This document shows, in pieces, positions 20,705 through 32,063 of a stretch of 64,000 bases of DNA. Every line of letters starts with the position of its first letter. Position 1 is the first letter of the stretch. Origin of the DNA: Cyrtodaria siliqua (lineage: Eukaryota > Mollusca > Bivalvia > Adapedonta > Hiatellidae); NCBI GenBank assembly GCA_037043455.1, contig JAWPHD010011189.1, positions 22,216-86,215 on the forward strand. Direction: 5' to 3'. The notes under the pieces are model-generated. The model had not been told where the DNA came from. It saw only the letters and a list, made by a program, of their open reading frames with translations, and did no database searches. Made by a program: the position numbers and the translations under genes.

Positions 20705-21095
20705 CATGGTTATTTATTTTGTAAGTACTGTATTAGTATATTTGTGTACGAGTATACATGTATTCGAGTATGTATTTAAGGGTATAAGTGTGTGTATGGG
20801 TGGATACGTTTATATATAACATGTAATACTTTTGAGGCAAAATATTAAGTAGATGTTTAATAAATGTCGCAAGATATTTTTACTACATAGTGAACACCTT
20901 CTCCACGATATAAGTTCATATTATAATTCATTGAGATAATGCATACCAGGCTATTGTTATGCGTATTTCAGTTTTGTATTATTGCTTATTTGTGTCTTAA
21001 AATATCACTGTCTGTCATTATTATATTATCATATTTGTACCTCACGGGCAGATGCCTATTGGATTTGAAATAAACTATTCTAAAACTATTCCTGA

Positions 21096-22140
21096 CGAAA
21101 ATATTATCTAATAGGAATATGAGTGCTTCACAAACTTCCTAGCAAGTCCACATAGTATAATTGTCAAAACTGCCGTTAGTAAAAAACGCTTTTATATCAT
21201 TACATGCCAAAAATGTAGTATTTTCTCTAGCAAATGTTTTTTGAATAAGAGAAATTAGCTTGTCTTTAATAAGGTGATGTGGTAAGGTTGTATATAGTGT
21301 AGAGAAGGCATAAGTGCTTATTGATGAAACTTGACCTTTATTGAAAATATTATCAAGAACGTCTCCTGGATTTTTTATAGACCAAAATAAATTAATCCCA
21401 GAGTTTTCATAAGTTTTATCACAATATAACTTAACGTGATATTTAACGGCAGTAAGACAAGAAGTTAAACGTTTTGGAGATGTTTGTTGTGGTGCAGGCA
21501 CTAGAATTCGAAACAAAGCGAGCCTTATATGGATTTTTATGTTATTTAGGAATCCAGAACATAGCAGGCAGTTTATTTTGCTTATCGTTTACACCAGCCT
21601 TGAAAGTAGTGCACCGAGTGATATGTGCGGAAACAACATCATCCTCAGTAGAATTAACTGGAGTATACGAATTGGTGCTGCCGAGTTCCAGAGATAAAAC
21701 ATTGACGTAATGTAGGCGTCAAACAATAATTACATTATTGTTGCTTTATCTGCAGGAACTAAAACAAATTTATTTATAAAACGAAATTAAATTACGAAAG
21801 GAAAACCTAGGTCTCGGAGGAAGTAAAGAGGGGTGAGCATTATAAAAGTTAATACGTGTATCTATAATTTTCAGAATTGACTTTTTCCAAGTAGAAAGTG
21901 AGTTTGGGTCCGCATGTTCTCTACGACACCATTTGATACTAAAATCTTCAATGGAGTGAGCGATCTGGGCACGACAGGCATTAAAATCAATAGTTGAAGG
22001 TAATCTATATTTAGGACCTTTCGAAAACAAATGCCGAATACGTTTATCAATAATATCAAAATTACAAGTGATAACATGACCTGCTGGAGCATAGCAACAT
22101 TTTGATGTGTTGCATTCACATTCCTTAGGAGTATTATGTA
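21096..22140 (-). pseudogene. Penelope-like RT N-terminal half and CxC linker
   Basis: Minus strand, in order: CEC linker with TSKCC (22120 to 22095), HLFSKGPKYRLPSTIDF, WKKSILKIIDTRI, then after a frameshift at about 21785 FVLVPADKA. A further shift leads to NNNVIIV, a TGA at 21721-21719, RLHYVNVLSLELGS, and MFWIPK followed by TAA (family PKL) near 21553. Another shift near 21480 gives LTSCLTAVKYHV, NLFWSIKN and STYAFSTLYTTLPHHLIK (RT motif A region), then LACNDIKAFFTN and MWTC followed by TAG, where the family usually has Q. It ends at the LINE junction. This is the fingers and palm part of the RT. Confidence 0.75.
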
Positions 22141-23190
22141 CTATATCAAGGTCAGCAACTATTTTGTAGTAGTTAAAAATATATTTCTAATAGGCTTTTT
22201 ATACTTATAACAAATTACAGGACTTTCAGAATTTTTGAAATATTTTGGGATAGAATCAACTACATGAGTATCTCGAAAAATACTAGGCATGTCAATGAAA
22301 TCAATACCTTTGTTAATATATAGTAGTTTTAGAAAATACCTGACGTGATCAGACTCCTTGTCAATATGCGGTCGGAGAACAAGTTGTGTATAACTTTGAA
22401 CTATGGAAGCAGTGTTATACAATGGATCTGCACGAATGAAAATTTTGTCGGCTTCCTCGTCGATCAACTTTAGTAATGAAATGGACAAAGAGGTAAGCCG
22501 CGAAAGCATAGAGTATAGAGTGCTTTACAGACTGTTTAAAAATGGTATGTAAATCAGCGACAGAAATAATTACACGCGATTTACGTTTGATGTTACCATT
22601 ACGCCTAAGACCATGAGACCTAGCTTTATGCTTTCGGATAGAAAATATAGAAAAAATGTCAATATTAGGATCTTTAGAAAGATTTAATTCTTGATAAATA
22701 TTGTCATTAAGGCCGAGTGGATAAGGTGTCTGTAAGTTTTTCATCCACTTAAGTTCTGCAATATGTCTAGCTTTTATTTTAAAGCTTTTAGTAGCATCAC
22801 TATCAAAAAATATATATTCAACCGGTTGAACAGTTACGTTATTAAAATTATGACCTGACTGACGAAAGTGTTGGTAAAAGTAATTTTTTAACTTTTTAGT
22901 ATTACTTGCATTATATTTGTGTTCACGAAATCGAACTTTTAAGGATCGACCTTTTTGTCCAACATATTGTATACCGCAACTTGGTGCATTTCAAGTCAGA
23001 ACATAAATTCCAAGTTTGTTATTGTTTTCGTCACATGATGATCTTTTAATACCAATATCTCCATTTAGTATATCTTTATATTCAATCTTAATAGAGTGTA
23101 TACAGTGTAACCTATTTAAATCTATTTCTAAAATCAATTATATGTTTTAACTGCTCAGTACTGTTCTTTCTTCCATTACAATAATCTAAT
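22141..23190 (-). pseudogene. GIY-YIG endonuclease and N-terminal region (Naiad-type)
   Basis: The nuclease reads GIYVLT, a TGA codon (22993-22991), NAPSC, GIQYVGQKGRS and RFREHKYN, then YQHFRQSGHNF. This gives the GIY...YVG core, the conserved Arg of RFREH, and the CCHH metal-type site of Penelope-like nucleases with TGA in place of the first Cys. Downstream come HIAELKWMKNLQTPYPLGLN and a basic segment RKHKARSHGLRRN. A 7-bp duplication (ACTCTAT twice, about 22506-22519) shifts the frame; the next frame (MLSRLTSLSISLL, VRYFLKLLYINKGIDFI) continues to about 22163, where one extra T shifts it again. The nuclease would nick target DNA to prime reverse transcription. The region upstream of 23110 (TEQLKHIIDFRNRF) is a likely earlier part in another frame. 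Confidence 0.75.
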
Positions 23191-23199
23191 ATCAGAAGT

Positions 23200-24188
23200 G
23201 TAACAAATGTTTAAACTACGGATATGCTTTTTGTATTGATTAGTACATCAAAAAGTGTTATTCGATCAATCTCAAATGTTTACTTGCAATGCTGTATAAT
23301 TTAATACTTGTAATGAAAAACTTATATCATTTATTGAGATGTATTAAATTGGAAATCCAAACGTTATCAAATAATACTTAACAAAGAAAACAATGAGGAA
23401 AATCAGAAAAAAACATAAAACCAATTGTTTTGGCATACTATAAATAACATTTTAAGTCTATGTATCCCGGCTTATCACATGAGAATGAAAAAATATGGCT
23501 CTATGTCTTTCTGATAATGCTAGAAGATGTGAAAAAACAGTGTTTTTACTTCCCATAAAAATTTTAATTTCAAAAAGCTGTGTTATGTTAACGCGAAACA
23601 CCTTATTATTTGTGTAAACTAGAATATGTCCCGCTAAGTTTGTGATGGAAAGTAAATGTTGAAAGTTATGTTTAATTTTGACCTCCAATGTCACATTTTT
23701 GCCACATATTTGCCTAATTTTTAACAGGCCCCATTGAAAGATCATCACCATTAAACAATAATTGAGGACATAATTCCGGAGATCAGGAGCCTGTATACAA
23801 GTATAGACAAATATGGATATTGATCTTGAATTAAGACTAAGAATTAAACAATTCGTATTTAACTGTATTATTAATGACAATCACATACATGTTCTGCCAG
23901 AATGGAGATAACTGTTACTTATGTTGTAACAACTTGTAGTTCAGTCCATGTACGCATATTGTACAATATATACATAATAATACAATGTCTATGAACTATT
24001 ATTACACTTATAGTTAATGAGATCTAAATAAGAAGTTCATACCTTGGCGTTGAATATATGCGTATATTGTTTGATACGATCAGTATTCCACTTCAAATTC
24101 TCTGAAACTACCATCAGTTGAATATATAACAAACAGAAGCAGTTTCACGTATATATCGACAATATCAATTTGTAAATGGAGAAATTTA
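23200..24188. other. AT-rich region, one unassigned frame
   Basis: Mostly featureless. A minus-strand frame of 140 codons at 23880-23458 encodes a hydrophobic, Ile/Leu-rich product containing LLSITNLAGHILVYTNNKVFRVN, faintly like a beta-propeller repeat. I cannot assign it. No splice sites or neighbours support it, and it may be chance. Confidence 0.3.
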
Positions 24189-24189
24189 T

Positions 24190-24592
24190 ACTAAGGGAGG
24201 TAACTACACTATTTAAGGTGTTCACGTATAATGTATAACTGGACTGACGCGTTTATATATTATGACCATAAAGTAGCCTTTTGCATTGCGTTCAATGGGC
24301 TGATTTTCATCGGTCTGACACCGTTCACGTTATGTATAACTAAGGGAGGTAACTGCACCGATGCGTTTATATATTATGACCATAAAATAGCCTTTTGCAT
24401 TGCTTTCAATGGGCTGACTTTCATCGGTCTGACACCGTTCACGTCATGTATAACTACTGGTAATTACACTAGTTAACGTGTCCACGTATATGTATAACTA
24501 AAGGAGGTAACTGCACTAGTTATATGTATAACTAAGGGAGGTAACTGCACCGATGCGTTTATATATATTATGACCATAAAATAATAGTATTA
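24190..24592 (+). repeat. Tandem repeat with CTAAGGGAGGTAACT, units of about 125 bp
   Basis: Units contain CTAAGGGAGGTAACTGCAC, GATGCGTTTATATATTATGA, CATAAAATAGCCTTTTGCA and GGTCTGACACCGTTCACG. Two full units are followed by shortened ones. Confidence 0.8.
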
Positions 24593-25530
24593 ACTGCACT
24601 GTAATGACCAGAGTTGAATTAGGTTTTACGGCAAACCGAAAGAATAAGGTTATATGTCACCAACAGGTGTGTACATTCCAGGACACCCTCTTCATTAACA
24701 TCGAGATGAAACTATGCGGAATGGACCTAGAACCTTCTCACCTGCAAAACTGCAGCTTTGTGCATATTCTGCTGTTATCACATTATTTTTCGCTAGAGCC
24801 AATATCATTCTTTTCAGCTACCATTTAAGTATATTTTATTAATTGTTAAAGACAATGACACTATTGACTGTGTTTAGCTGCGATAGCTTTCATACAGTAC
24901 TGCCCGACTAAATCGTAAGAATTAACCCAAAAACATAAGATATTACTAACTTGAGTTACTTGATGATTGCATACTATTTTCACATAATTTCGTAGAATTC
25001 ATTTAAATACAAATGGGTGTGTTGCACAAAAATAAATTCAAACTATTTGGTGTGCAGATGTTTACAGTTAAAGACAAAGTGCGTTTCATTATCTTGAAGT
25101 ATAAGATATTTGCTAACGAAACAGAAGTTTTGGAGAAAAAAAACATGTATTCAAAGGAAATACTTTTCTTTTTTTTCCCGAAATGTCTCCTTTTACCAAT
25201 GAAATCTTACTTTTTCTCCTTGGGCTATACAAGGCAGTACACTTAATAATATGTATTCCAATATTTTATCGAATAACTAATATACTTACCTTCAGATATC
25301 TCAAAAACATGTCATCGACATATTATGTTTAAGGTGAATTATGTTTGGAAAAGGAAGTTCAAGCTACGTACCAAATTTAAAGTTGTTCGGCTTATACTGT
25401 TTCCTATCTGGCCTAGCTGTCAGGTGTTTATTCGAATAAAAGATATATATATGAACAGTAATTTTATTGGAATTTTGATTTTATGTTCAATGGAATTTTA
25501 TTAAAATGTAAAACGTCATAGAATTGCCTT
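24593..25530. other. No feature recognised
   Basis: AT-rich DNA. Short frames at 24604-24828 and 25013-25246 show nothing recognisable. Confidence 0.5.
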
Positions 25531-25576
25531 CATGTATAAAGACGTACATGTATAAAGACGTACATGTATAAAGACG
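25531..25576 (+). repeat. 17-bp tandem repeat, three copies
   Basis: TACATGTATAAAGACG is repeated with a 17-bp period, nearly perfect. Confidence 0.85.
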
Positions 25577-25794
25577 ACCACGTCACGTTGGACGTTATAT
25601 TCTTAGTGAACGTTTGACACAGAATACTGACCTTTAACTGAAGCACTGGAGGTTTTTGTATGTTTCCTTAACTACCTATATGTGCATGTATATATCAAGC
25701 TACAAACCTTAAATAACCCCAGGTGTAAGCTTATGCACAGGGAGAACACATTACATTGCAATGCGATTTTGATGTCTAGTTAATCCTTGCAAAA

Positions 25795-26290
25795 ATTCAG
25801 GTCGGCCGTAAATTCAAGATGGCCGCCATAGCTAAAAATATATACTATAAATGCGATTTTGTGACGACAACTTCTCAAAAAATGTGGTATTGAATTGGAA
25901 CCTTTACCAAAATTACTGGTGCGACATCTACTTGATCCTAACCAAGATTCATTTCGATGCCATGACAAACACGACCGCCAGTGGCCATCTTTACGGAAAT
26001 TCGAGATAGCAGCCATGGCTAAAAATAGATCTTTAAAAAACAAATTTGTAGCAACTACTTCTTGAAAAATATCAGTGATATTGATATGGGACATTTTCTA
26101 AAATGATCAGCATTACATGATGTTGGTCCTTGTTGAACATTATTTTGATTCGACATTAAACATTGCTGCCAGTGGTCATCTTTGTTTACATAGTTATATA
26201 GTAAAACCTTGTAGCGACTACTCTTCTGAAACTACTTGACAGATTTTCATGAAACTTCACAGGAATGCTGATCTAGCTATCACAACCTAT
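25795..26290 (+). repeat. Dispersed tandem repeat with ATGGCCGCCATAGCTAAAAA
   Basis: Two to three degenerate units of about 175 bp: a CAAGATGGCCGCCATRGCTAAAAAT block, a CGACAACTTCTC or CAACTACTTCTTG block, and CCAGTGGCCATCTTTAC. It is a repeat, although small frames cross it. Confidence 0.65.
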
Positions 26291-26773
26291 CAGTAGAGCT
26301 TCAAGGTGAATGACCTATTGTTTATAATAAGCACATAATCTTCCGATCTAAATGTTACTATTGTTCCAGAGAGTTAAGAAATCTTTCCATGACAATGATT
26401 TTTTAACATCAAGTAAGATGTTAAAACTTGTGTAAACATCCTTCCAGAAAGGATTGCCTATTTCTTGCAAGTTTTTCTTTACATACTCATTACCGAACAA
26501 TACCATATTGGTGGTGAATGGGTAAATATGTTATGGATTATCATATATTTTTTATTCCCAATCAAAGGTAAGTTTCAATTTTCAACATAAGATTATGACC
26601 CTGACCTGGATGTTGTACGAGCACATCGTCTCGTTTAATGGTTTAATGGTGAATTATTAGTTTAACTCAAGGTACATTTTATAAGTTAAGGCCAAACTTG
26701 AACTGTTCCGCTAATATTGCATTAAAACCCTAACCACTATTATCGTGACATCTATTACCTTTAGTAATATGTT

Positions 26774-27050
26774 GTCGGGCCCGTTAGCGTGGTTGGTAGC
26801 GCGTTGATTATGAATCTGGAGGTCGCGGGTTCGATCTTATCTCCGTCCGATATTCGGTACCTTTTTTCTTCACTCATTGAGTGCATGAGCATATGCGTCT
26901 ACGGTTTCTAACTTCCTTCCCAGAGTTGTCTTTTCTTGCTAAGTGCAAGGGTACATGCGCAGTGAAGCAGTCTATCGGGCATTTAGACCAAGGTAGTCCC
27001 ACAACCAAGACAGTTTCCAGACGTGAAAAGTGTTGACCACAGCGGGGCTC
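26774..27050 (+). mobile_element. tRNA-derived SINE
   Basis: GGGCCCGTTAGCGTGGTTGG with GTAGCGCGTTG gives the A box, and GGTCGCGGGTTCGATC the B box. The anticodon arm (GTTGATTATGAATCTGG) does not pair, so it is not a working tRNA. The body continues with unrelated sequence to about 27050. It is a different family from the SINE at 13609. Confidence 0.7.
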
Positions 27051-27640
27051 AAACTCATGTTTGTGATTGGAAAGTTATTACAAACCAACGGTCTAAAACT
27101 TTCTTAACACAAATGTGAAAGATCCATTTCTTTTAAAAATCGCCAAAAGGCCCGAACGCATTTGTCACATTTCCAAAATATGAGGAATGTGACCGTATTC
27201 TTCACACATGACATGATTATTGTGTGAAGAATGCGTTCTGTTAAAAATGAGGTCCAACAAAGCATGTATAATGTATAAACTAATAAACATATGTATAATG
27301 TAAAATATTAGTATAACTAATATTGTACCAATAAAAGCTCTGACAAGTTTGCATATCAGGCATTGCATGACTCACTCCAATTCCTCTAACCACAAGCCAT
27401 CTCTACCACCCTTCCCAATGTTTTATTTATGAAGTTATATCGGTCAGTGAAGAAACCTTGTAAACAAACTGAATAACAACAGGTTGGGATTGGATTTCAT
27501 ACCACTGTGTCAAGCAATGTTCCTATACACAAATAACTAGTTTTCGCTTATTAACATTAGTTTGGTAACTTTCCATTACATTCCTCTCAGATTATGAAAT
27601 GGTAGCATGTATTCCACTCTATATATTAAGCTTAGTTATT
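27051..27640. other. No feature recognised
   Basis: AT-rich; no domain, RNA gene or repeat is visible. Confidence 0.5.
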
Positions 27641-27644
27641 TAGT

Positions 27645-28393
27645 TAAAAGTACATTAATGTATATCTCTGGCTGTATGAAGGTTGGTATATGTTAATGTA
27701 TATCTCTGTCTGTAGGAAGGTTGGTATACATTACTGTATATCTCTGGGTTGGTATACATTGGTGTATATATCTGGCTGTAGGAAGGTTGGTATACATTAA
27801 TGTATATCTCTGGCTGTGTGAAGGTTGGTATACATTAAAGTATATCTCTGGCTGTAGGAAGGTTGATATATTTTAATGTATATCTCTGGCTGTAGGAAGG
27901 TTGGTATTCAGTAATGTAAACCTCTGGCTGTAGGAAGGTTGGTATACATTAATGTATATCTCTGGCTGTAGGAAGGTTGGTATACATTAATGTATATCTC
28001 TGGCTGTGTGAAGGTTGGTATACATTAATGTATATCTCTGGCTGTGTGAAGGTTGATATACTTTAATGTATATCTCTGGCTGTAGGAAGGTTGGTATTCA
28101 GTAATGTAAACCTCTGGCTGTAGGAAGGTTGGTATACATTAATGTATATCTCTGGCTGTAGGAAGGTTGGTATACATTAATGTTTATCTATGGCTGTGTG
28201 AAGGTTAGTATACATTAATGTATATCCCTGGCTGTAGGAAGGTTGGTATACATTAATGTATATCTCTGGTTGTAGGAAGGTTGGTATACATTAATGTATA
28301 TCTCTGGCTGTAGAAAGTTTAGTATACATTCATGTATATCTCTGGCTGTAGGAAGGTTGGTATACATTAAAGTATATATCTCTGGCTGTAGGA
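27645..28393 (+). repeat. 38-bp minisatellite, about 20 copies
   Basis: Consensus GGTATACATTAATGTATA plus TCTCTGGCTGTAGGAAGGTT. Each unit contains the perfect 16-bp palindrome TATACATTAATGTATA. Some units are shortened or carry GTGTGAAGG in place of GTAGGAAGG. Confidence 0.95.
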
Positions 28394-29060
28394 ACACGGT
28401 GGCCAACGTACGTCATAGTCACGTGGTATGTACGCTATGGAACACGGAAAAAGGTAAACAATTTCTGTCGACTCGATTTACTATTTGAATTATATCTCGG
28501 GTTATAATGAACCGAATTTATTTCGGTAACTTGCACATTCCCCTACTGAAGGTCAACAATCCTCGGCATGTGTTATCTCGGGATTATTTCTAGCAAACCT
28601 TTAGATTATATCGATTTAATCATTTTTTCCGGGAGGTATGGAACACGCTATACTTCGAATTATAAACAGACATGACCAAATATACGATTTTCTACATTTC
28701 ATATAGTTTCAAGATCATGAATACGTACCTTATCAGCTCAAATGACTTTCACAATCGTTTTTCTTGCAAACTGATGTTTATTTTGCAAGAAAATAGTCAA
28801 TTGGCGTAATGCTATGGAACACACCAGTATTTATTATGCTATGGTACACACATGAAACAGAGAGTGGCAGTTTTCGCAATACATTCTGACTTCGGGATGT
28901 ATTAATTTTGATTATTTCAGACATGAAACACGTTGGGTAAGTCAGATCCCTTGTTCACGTTTTGTTCTGTAACTTATACAACTTCTATAATACAAGGACA
29001 CACATACATATATATATGGGGCTTCTTATCCGCCTGTGGGAACATCAGATGCGCCGGAGT
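28394..29060. other. No gene; TATGGAACAC motif recurs
   Basis: CTATGGAACAC-like motifs appear at about 28436, 28638, 28813 and 28840. A short AC/TA microsatellite is at 28998-29016. Nothing else is recognised. Confidence 0.45.
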
Positions 29061-29064
29061 GTTT

Positions 29065-29595
29065 TCCCTGTATGCATAATACAGAAAGTAGTCCATGAAG
29101 TATGCATTATACAGAAAGTAGTGACTGTCGTATATAGTTTACAGAATACAGAAAGTAATCCCTGTTGTATGTATTATACAGAAAGAAGTCACTGGTGTAT
29201 GCATTATATAGCAAGTAGTCCCATATAGAAAGTAGTAATTGTCGTATGCATTATACAGAAAAACGTCACTGATGTATGCATTATACAGCAAGTAGTCCCT
29301 GTCGTTTGCATTATATAGAAATTAGTCCTTGTCGTATACATTATGCAGAAAGTAATCGCTGTCGTATGCATTACATAGACTGTAGTCCCTGTTATATGCA
29401 TAATACAGAAAGTAGTCCATGTCGTATACTTTATACAAAAAGTAGTCCGTGTCGTATGCATTATTCAGAAAGTAGTCCCTGTCGTATATATTATACAGAA
29501 TACAGAATGTTCTCCCTGTCGTATGCATTAAGTAGTTCATATCGTATACATTTTACAGAAAGTAGTTCCTGTCGTATTCATAATGCATACAACAT
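29065..29595 (+). repeat. 30-bp minisatellite A, first block
   Basis: Consensus CTGTCGTATGCATTATACAG plus AAAGTAGTCC, about 17 degenerate copies. The same family returns at 34790-35276. Confidence 0.9.
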
Positions 29596-29966
29596 TCTAT
29601 ACTTTTGTCTATAAAGTATTGGTACCCGCGCCTATACATATGCATCAATAGAACCTACGTGTACGGTGAGACTATTTACATCGCTTTTTATGAGCTTTAC
29701 TCTTGTAATAAAAACTATTCCGTGAAAGCATTTCTAGGTGAAAATAGTCTGAACAATCAGATGGCTTATGTATCTTCTAATTATAAATATAACGCAACTT
29801 GAACAGAAATCCCAGATGACATTTAAAATTATAATGACCAAGATTCACTATAGATGTGCCTGGGTAATACAACTCGACGTACGCAAGATAAAGGAAGTAA
29901 TACACTTGAAGTATAACAAAACACTAGTTATAATACTGAACCACTTCACTTTGAAAGGGGTGAAAG
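29596..29966. other. No feature recognised
   Basis: Spacer between two arrays; no domain in the short frames. Confidence 0.5.
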
Positions 29967-29967
29967 A

Positions 29968-30214
29968 ATAGGATGATAAACAAAGGAGATATGACAATTT
30001 GAATGATAAACAAGGGAGATATGACAATTTGAATGATAAACAAAGGAGATATGACAATTTGAATGATTAACAAAGGAGATATGACAATGTGAATGATAAA
30101 CAAAGGATATATGACAATTTGAATGATAAACAAAGGAGATATGACAATTTGAATGATAAACAAAGGAGATATGACAATTTGAATGATAAACAAAGGAGAT
30201 AGGACACTTTGAAG
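29968..30214 (+). repeat. 30-bp minisatellite B, about 8 copies
   Basis: Consensus GAATGATAAACAAAGGAGAT plus ATGACAATTT, highly uniform. It is unrelated to minisatellite A despite equal length. Confidence 0.95.
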
Positions 30215-30261
30215 GTTGTTCTAAAACAATAAGAAAGCAGCCATGTTTAGAACTATACAAT

Positions 30262-30320
30262 TTATGAATAATGTACTGATGAATAATGTACTGATGAATA
30301 ATGTACTGATGAATAATAAG
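30262..30320 (+). repeat. 15-bp tandem repeat, about 4 copies
   Basis: ATGAATAATGTACTG repeated almost perfectly. Confidence 0.9.
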
Positions 30321-30339
30321 GACTATGTACAACAAGTAT

Positions 30340-30580
30340 ATACGCAATATGTGTGCTTAAGTATAATAATGCATATGATCAGCGAACAATGTGTACTGAA
30401 GTATAATAATGCATATGATCAGCGAAATATGTGTACTACCGTATGATAATGCATATCATCAGTGAAATGTGTACTGAAGTATAATATGCATATGCTCAGT
30501 GAAATGTGTACTGAAGTATAGTAACGCATATGATCAGTGAAATATGTGTACTGAAGTATAATAATGCATATGCTAAATGA
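30340..30580 (+). repeat. 40-bp minisatellite C, first block
   Basis: About six units of GTACTGAAGTATAATAATGC plus ATATGATCAGCGAAATATGT. The same family forms the large block at 35277-37705. Confidence 0.9.
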
Positions 30581-30828
30581 GATTACAATTTATTTCATGA
30601 CAACATCACAGTTTGCTTTGCATATAACATATAATAGCGGAGGCAACTATTCCGTTGTTAGACACATTCGCTGAAATTATTCGTGAATATCGTCCCTGAT
30701 TTGCTGAATCTATATTCAACACACGTATTACTTACTGGTCCTTTGAGATCAAAAAGCCAACATCTTTGTGGAGATAAAGTAGAATATCGCTTAAGCCGCT
30801 GTTAGGAGGTGTGAGAGATGTTGCATTT
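30581..30828. other. No feature recognised
   Basis: Unique-looking AT-rich spacer. Confidence 0.4.
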
Positions 30829-30930
30829 TGCATTACCTCTCATGAACAGACTCAGTAAAACAGAGTCTTCTACTGTTATCTGTTGTTTGTGTTTGTTGCT
30901 TCCAATGGATCCCCCTTTCAGTATTTAGTA
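30829..30930 (+). repeat. SINE module, third copy
   Basis: CATGAACAGACTCAGTAAAA then TTGCTTCCAATGGATCC and TTTCAGTATTTAGTA matches the modules at 13665-13745 and 14290-14398, here on the plus strand and without a tRNA head. Confidence 0.7.
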
Positions 30931-30934
30931 TACG

Positions 30935-32015
30935 GTTTGGTATAAGAATAAGACACGGACACGGATTCCTACTCACTGAGGCTGTTTGATATAAAATAAG
31001 GTCAAGAGCCCGGATTCCTACTCACTGAGGTAGTTTAATATAATATTAGGTCACGGGCCCGGATTCCAAATCACTAATGTGGATTGATACACGATTATTT
31101 AGAAATCCTATTCACTGAGGCAGTTTGATAAAAAATTAAGGCATAGACCTGGATTCCTGTTTAAAAAGGCGATGTGATATACAATTAAGACACGGGCTCG
31201 GATTCCTACTCACTGACGCGGTTTGATATAAGATTAAGGCATACACCTGGATGCCGTTTCTCTGAGACGATGTGATATACGATTAAGACACGAGCTTGTA
31301 TTTCTACTCACTGAGACGGTTTGATATGTGATTAAGACACGAGACTGGATTCCGACTCACTGAGGCGGTTTGATATTCGATTAAGACACGGACTCGGATT
31401 CCTTCTCACTGTGCCGGTTTGATATAGGATTAAGACCCTGGCCCGGATTTCTGCTCACTGTGGCAGTTCGATACCAGATTAGTACACGGGCCTGGATTCC
31501 TACTCACTGTATCGGTTTGATATAGTATTAATACAATGGTCCGGATTCATACTCACTGAGGCTGTTGGTATACGATTAAGAAAAGGGCCCGGATTACTAC
31601 TCACTGAGGCGGTTTGATACCATATTAAGAAACGGGCCCGGATTACCACTAACTGTGTTTGTTTAATATAATATCAAGACACTGATCCGGATTCATACTC
31701 ACTCAGGCGGTTGGTATACGATTAAGAAACGGGCCCGGATTACTACTCACTGAGGCGGCTTGATATACGGTTAAGAAACAGATCCGGATTCCTGCTCACT
31801 GAGACGGTTTGATATACGATTAAGCAACGGGTCCGGATTCAAACTCACTAAGGCGGTTTGATATAAGATTAAGACACGGGTCCGGATTTATACTCACTAA
31901 GGCGGCTTGATATACGGTTAAGAGACAGGTCAGGATTTCTGCTCACTGAGATGGTTTGATATAATATTATTGTATGATCCTGGATGCATACTCGCTGGGG
32001 TGGTTTGATGTAACC
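30935..32015 (+). repeat. 49-bp minisatellite, about 22 copies
   Basis: Consensus GGTTTGATATACGATTAAGA, CACGGGCCCGGATTCC, TACTCACTGAGGC. Units are diverged (about 10-20% by eye), with a few length variants. The array abuts the Polinton fragment. Confidence 0.9.
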
Positions 32016-32063
32016 CAATTTCTTTTTTGAACCTTTAACCATCAATTAATTAAAGTCCCCATT

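Larger units (their letters stand above)
19428..21095 (+). mobile_element. 5'-truncated LINE inserted into the Penelope-like element
   Basis: A plus-strand non-LTR retrotransposon end: RT palm onward, a 3' untranslated region (20705-21095) and a tail with AAATAAACTATTCTAAAACTATTC. The Penelope-like reading frame ends at DNIFV on the right side (about 21096) and resumes at YGTTVYRQ on the left (about 19430), so the LINE clearly splits it. No target-site duplication is obvious. The clade cannot be fixed from this end; it resembles Jockey/CR1-group elements. Confidence 0.8.
18450..23190 (-). mobile_element. Penelope-like retroelement of Naiad type, decayed
   Basis: On the minus strand the order is GIY-YIG nuclease (about 23110-22750), a basic region, a CxC linker (CEC at 22120-22112), then reverse transcriptase to 18567. 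An N-terminal nuclease joined by a CxC motif to a C-terminal RT is the arrangement described for Naiad Penelope-like elements in invertebrates. The copy has several frameshifts, a TAA and a TAG stop, two TGA codons at cysteine positions, a mutated RT active site, and a LINE inserted at about 19430-21095. The 3' end runs into the composite element at 18442, and no terminal repeats were found. Confidence 0.75.

Noticed and set aside
21474..21710. Plus-strand frame of 78 codons
   Set aside because: It is the antisense of the Penelope-like RT block with NSYTPVNSTEDD and FWIPK.
26774..26850. Functional tRNA gene
   Set aside because: The A and B boxes are present, but the anticodon arm does not pair and a long unrelated body follows, so it is a SINE head.
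28962..29614. Frames with repeated CRMHYTESSP
   Set aside because: 30 bp is ten codons, so any open phase of this minisatellite gives a periodic peptide.
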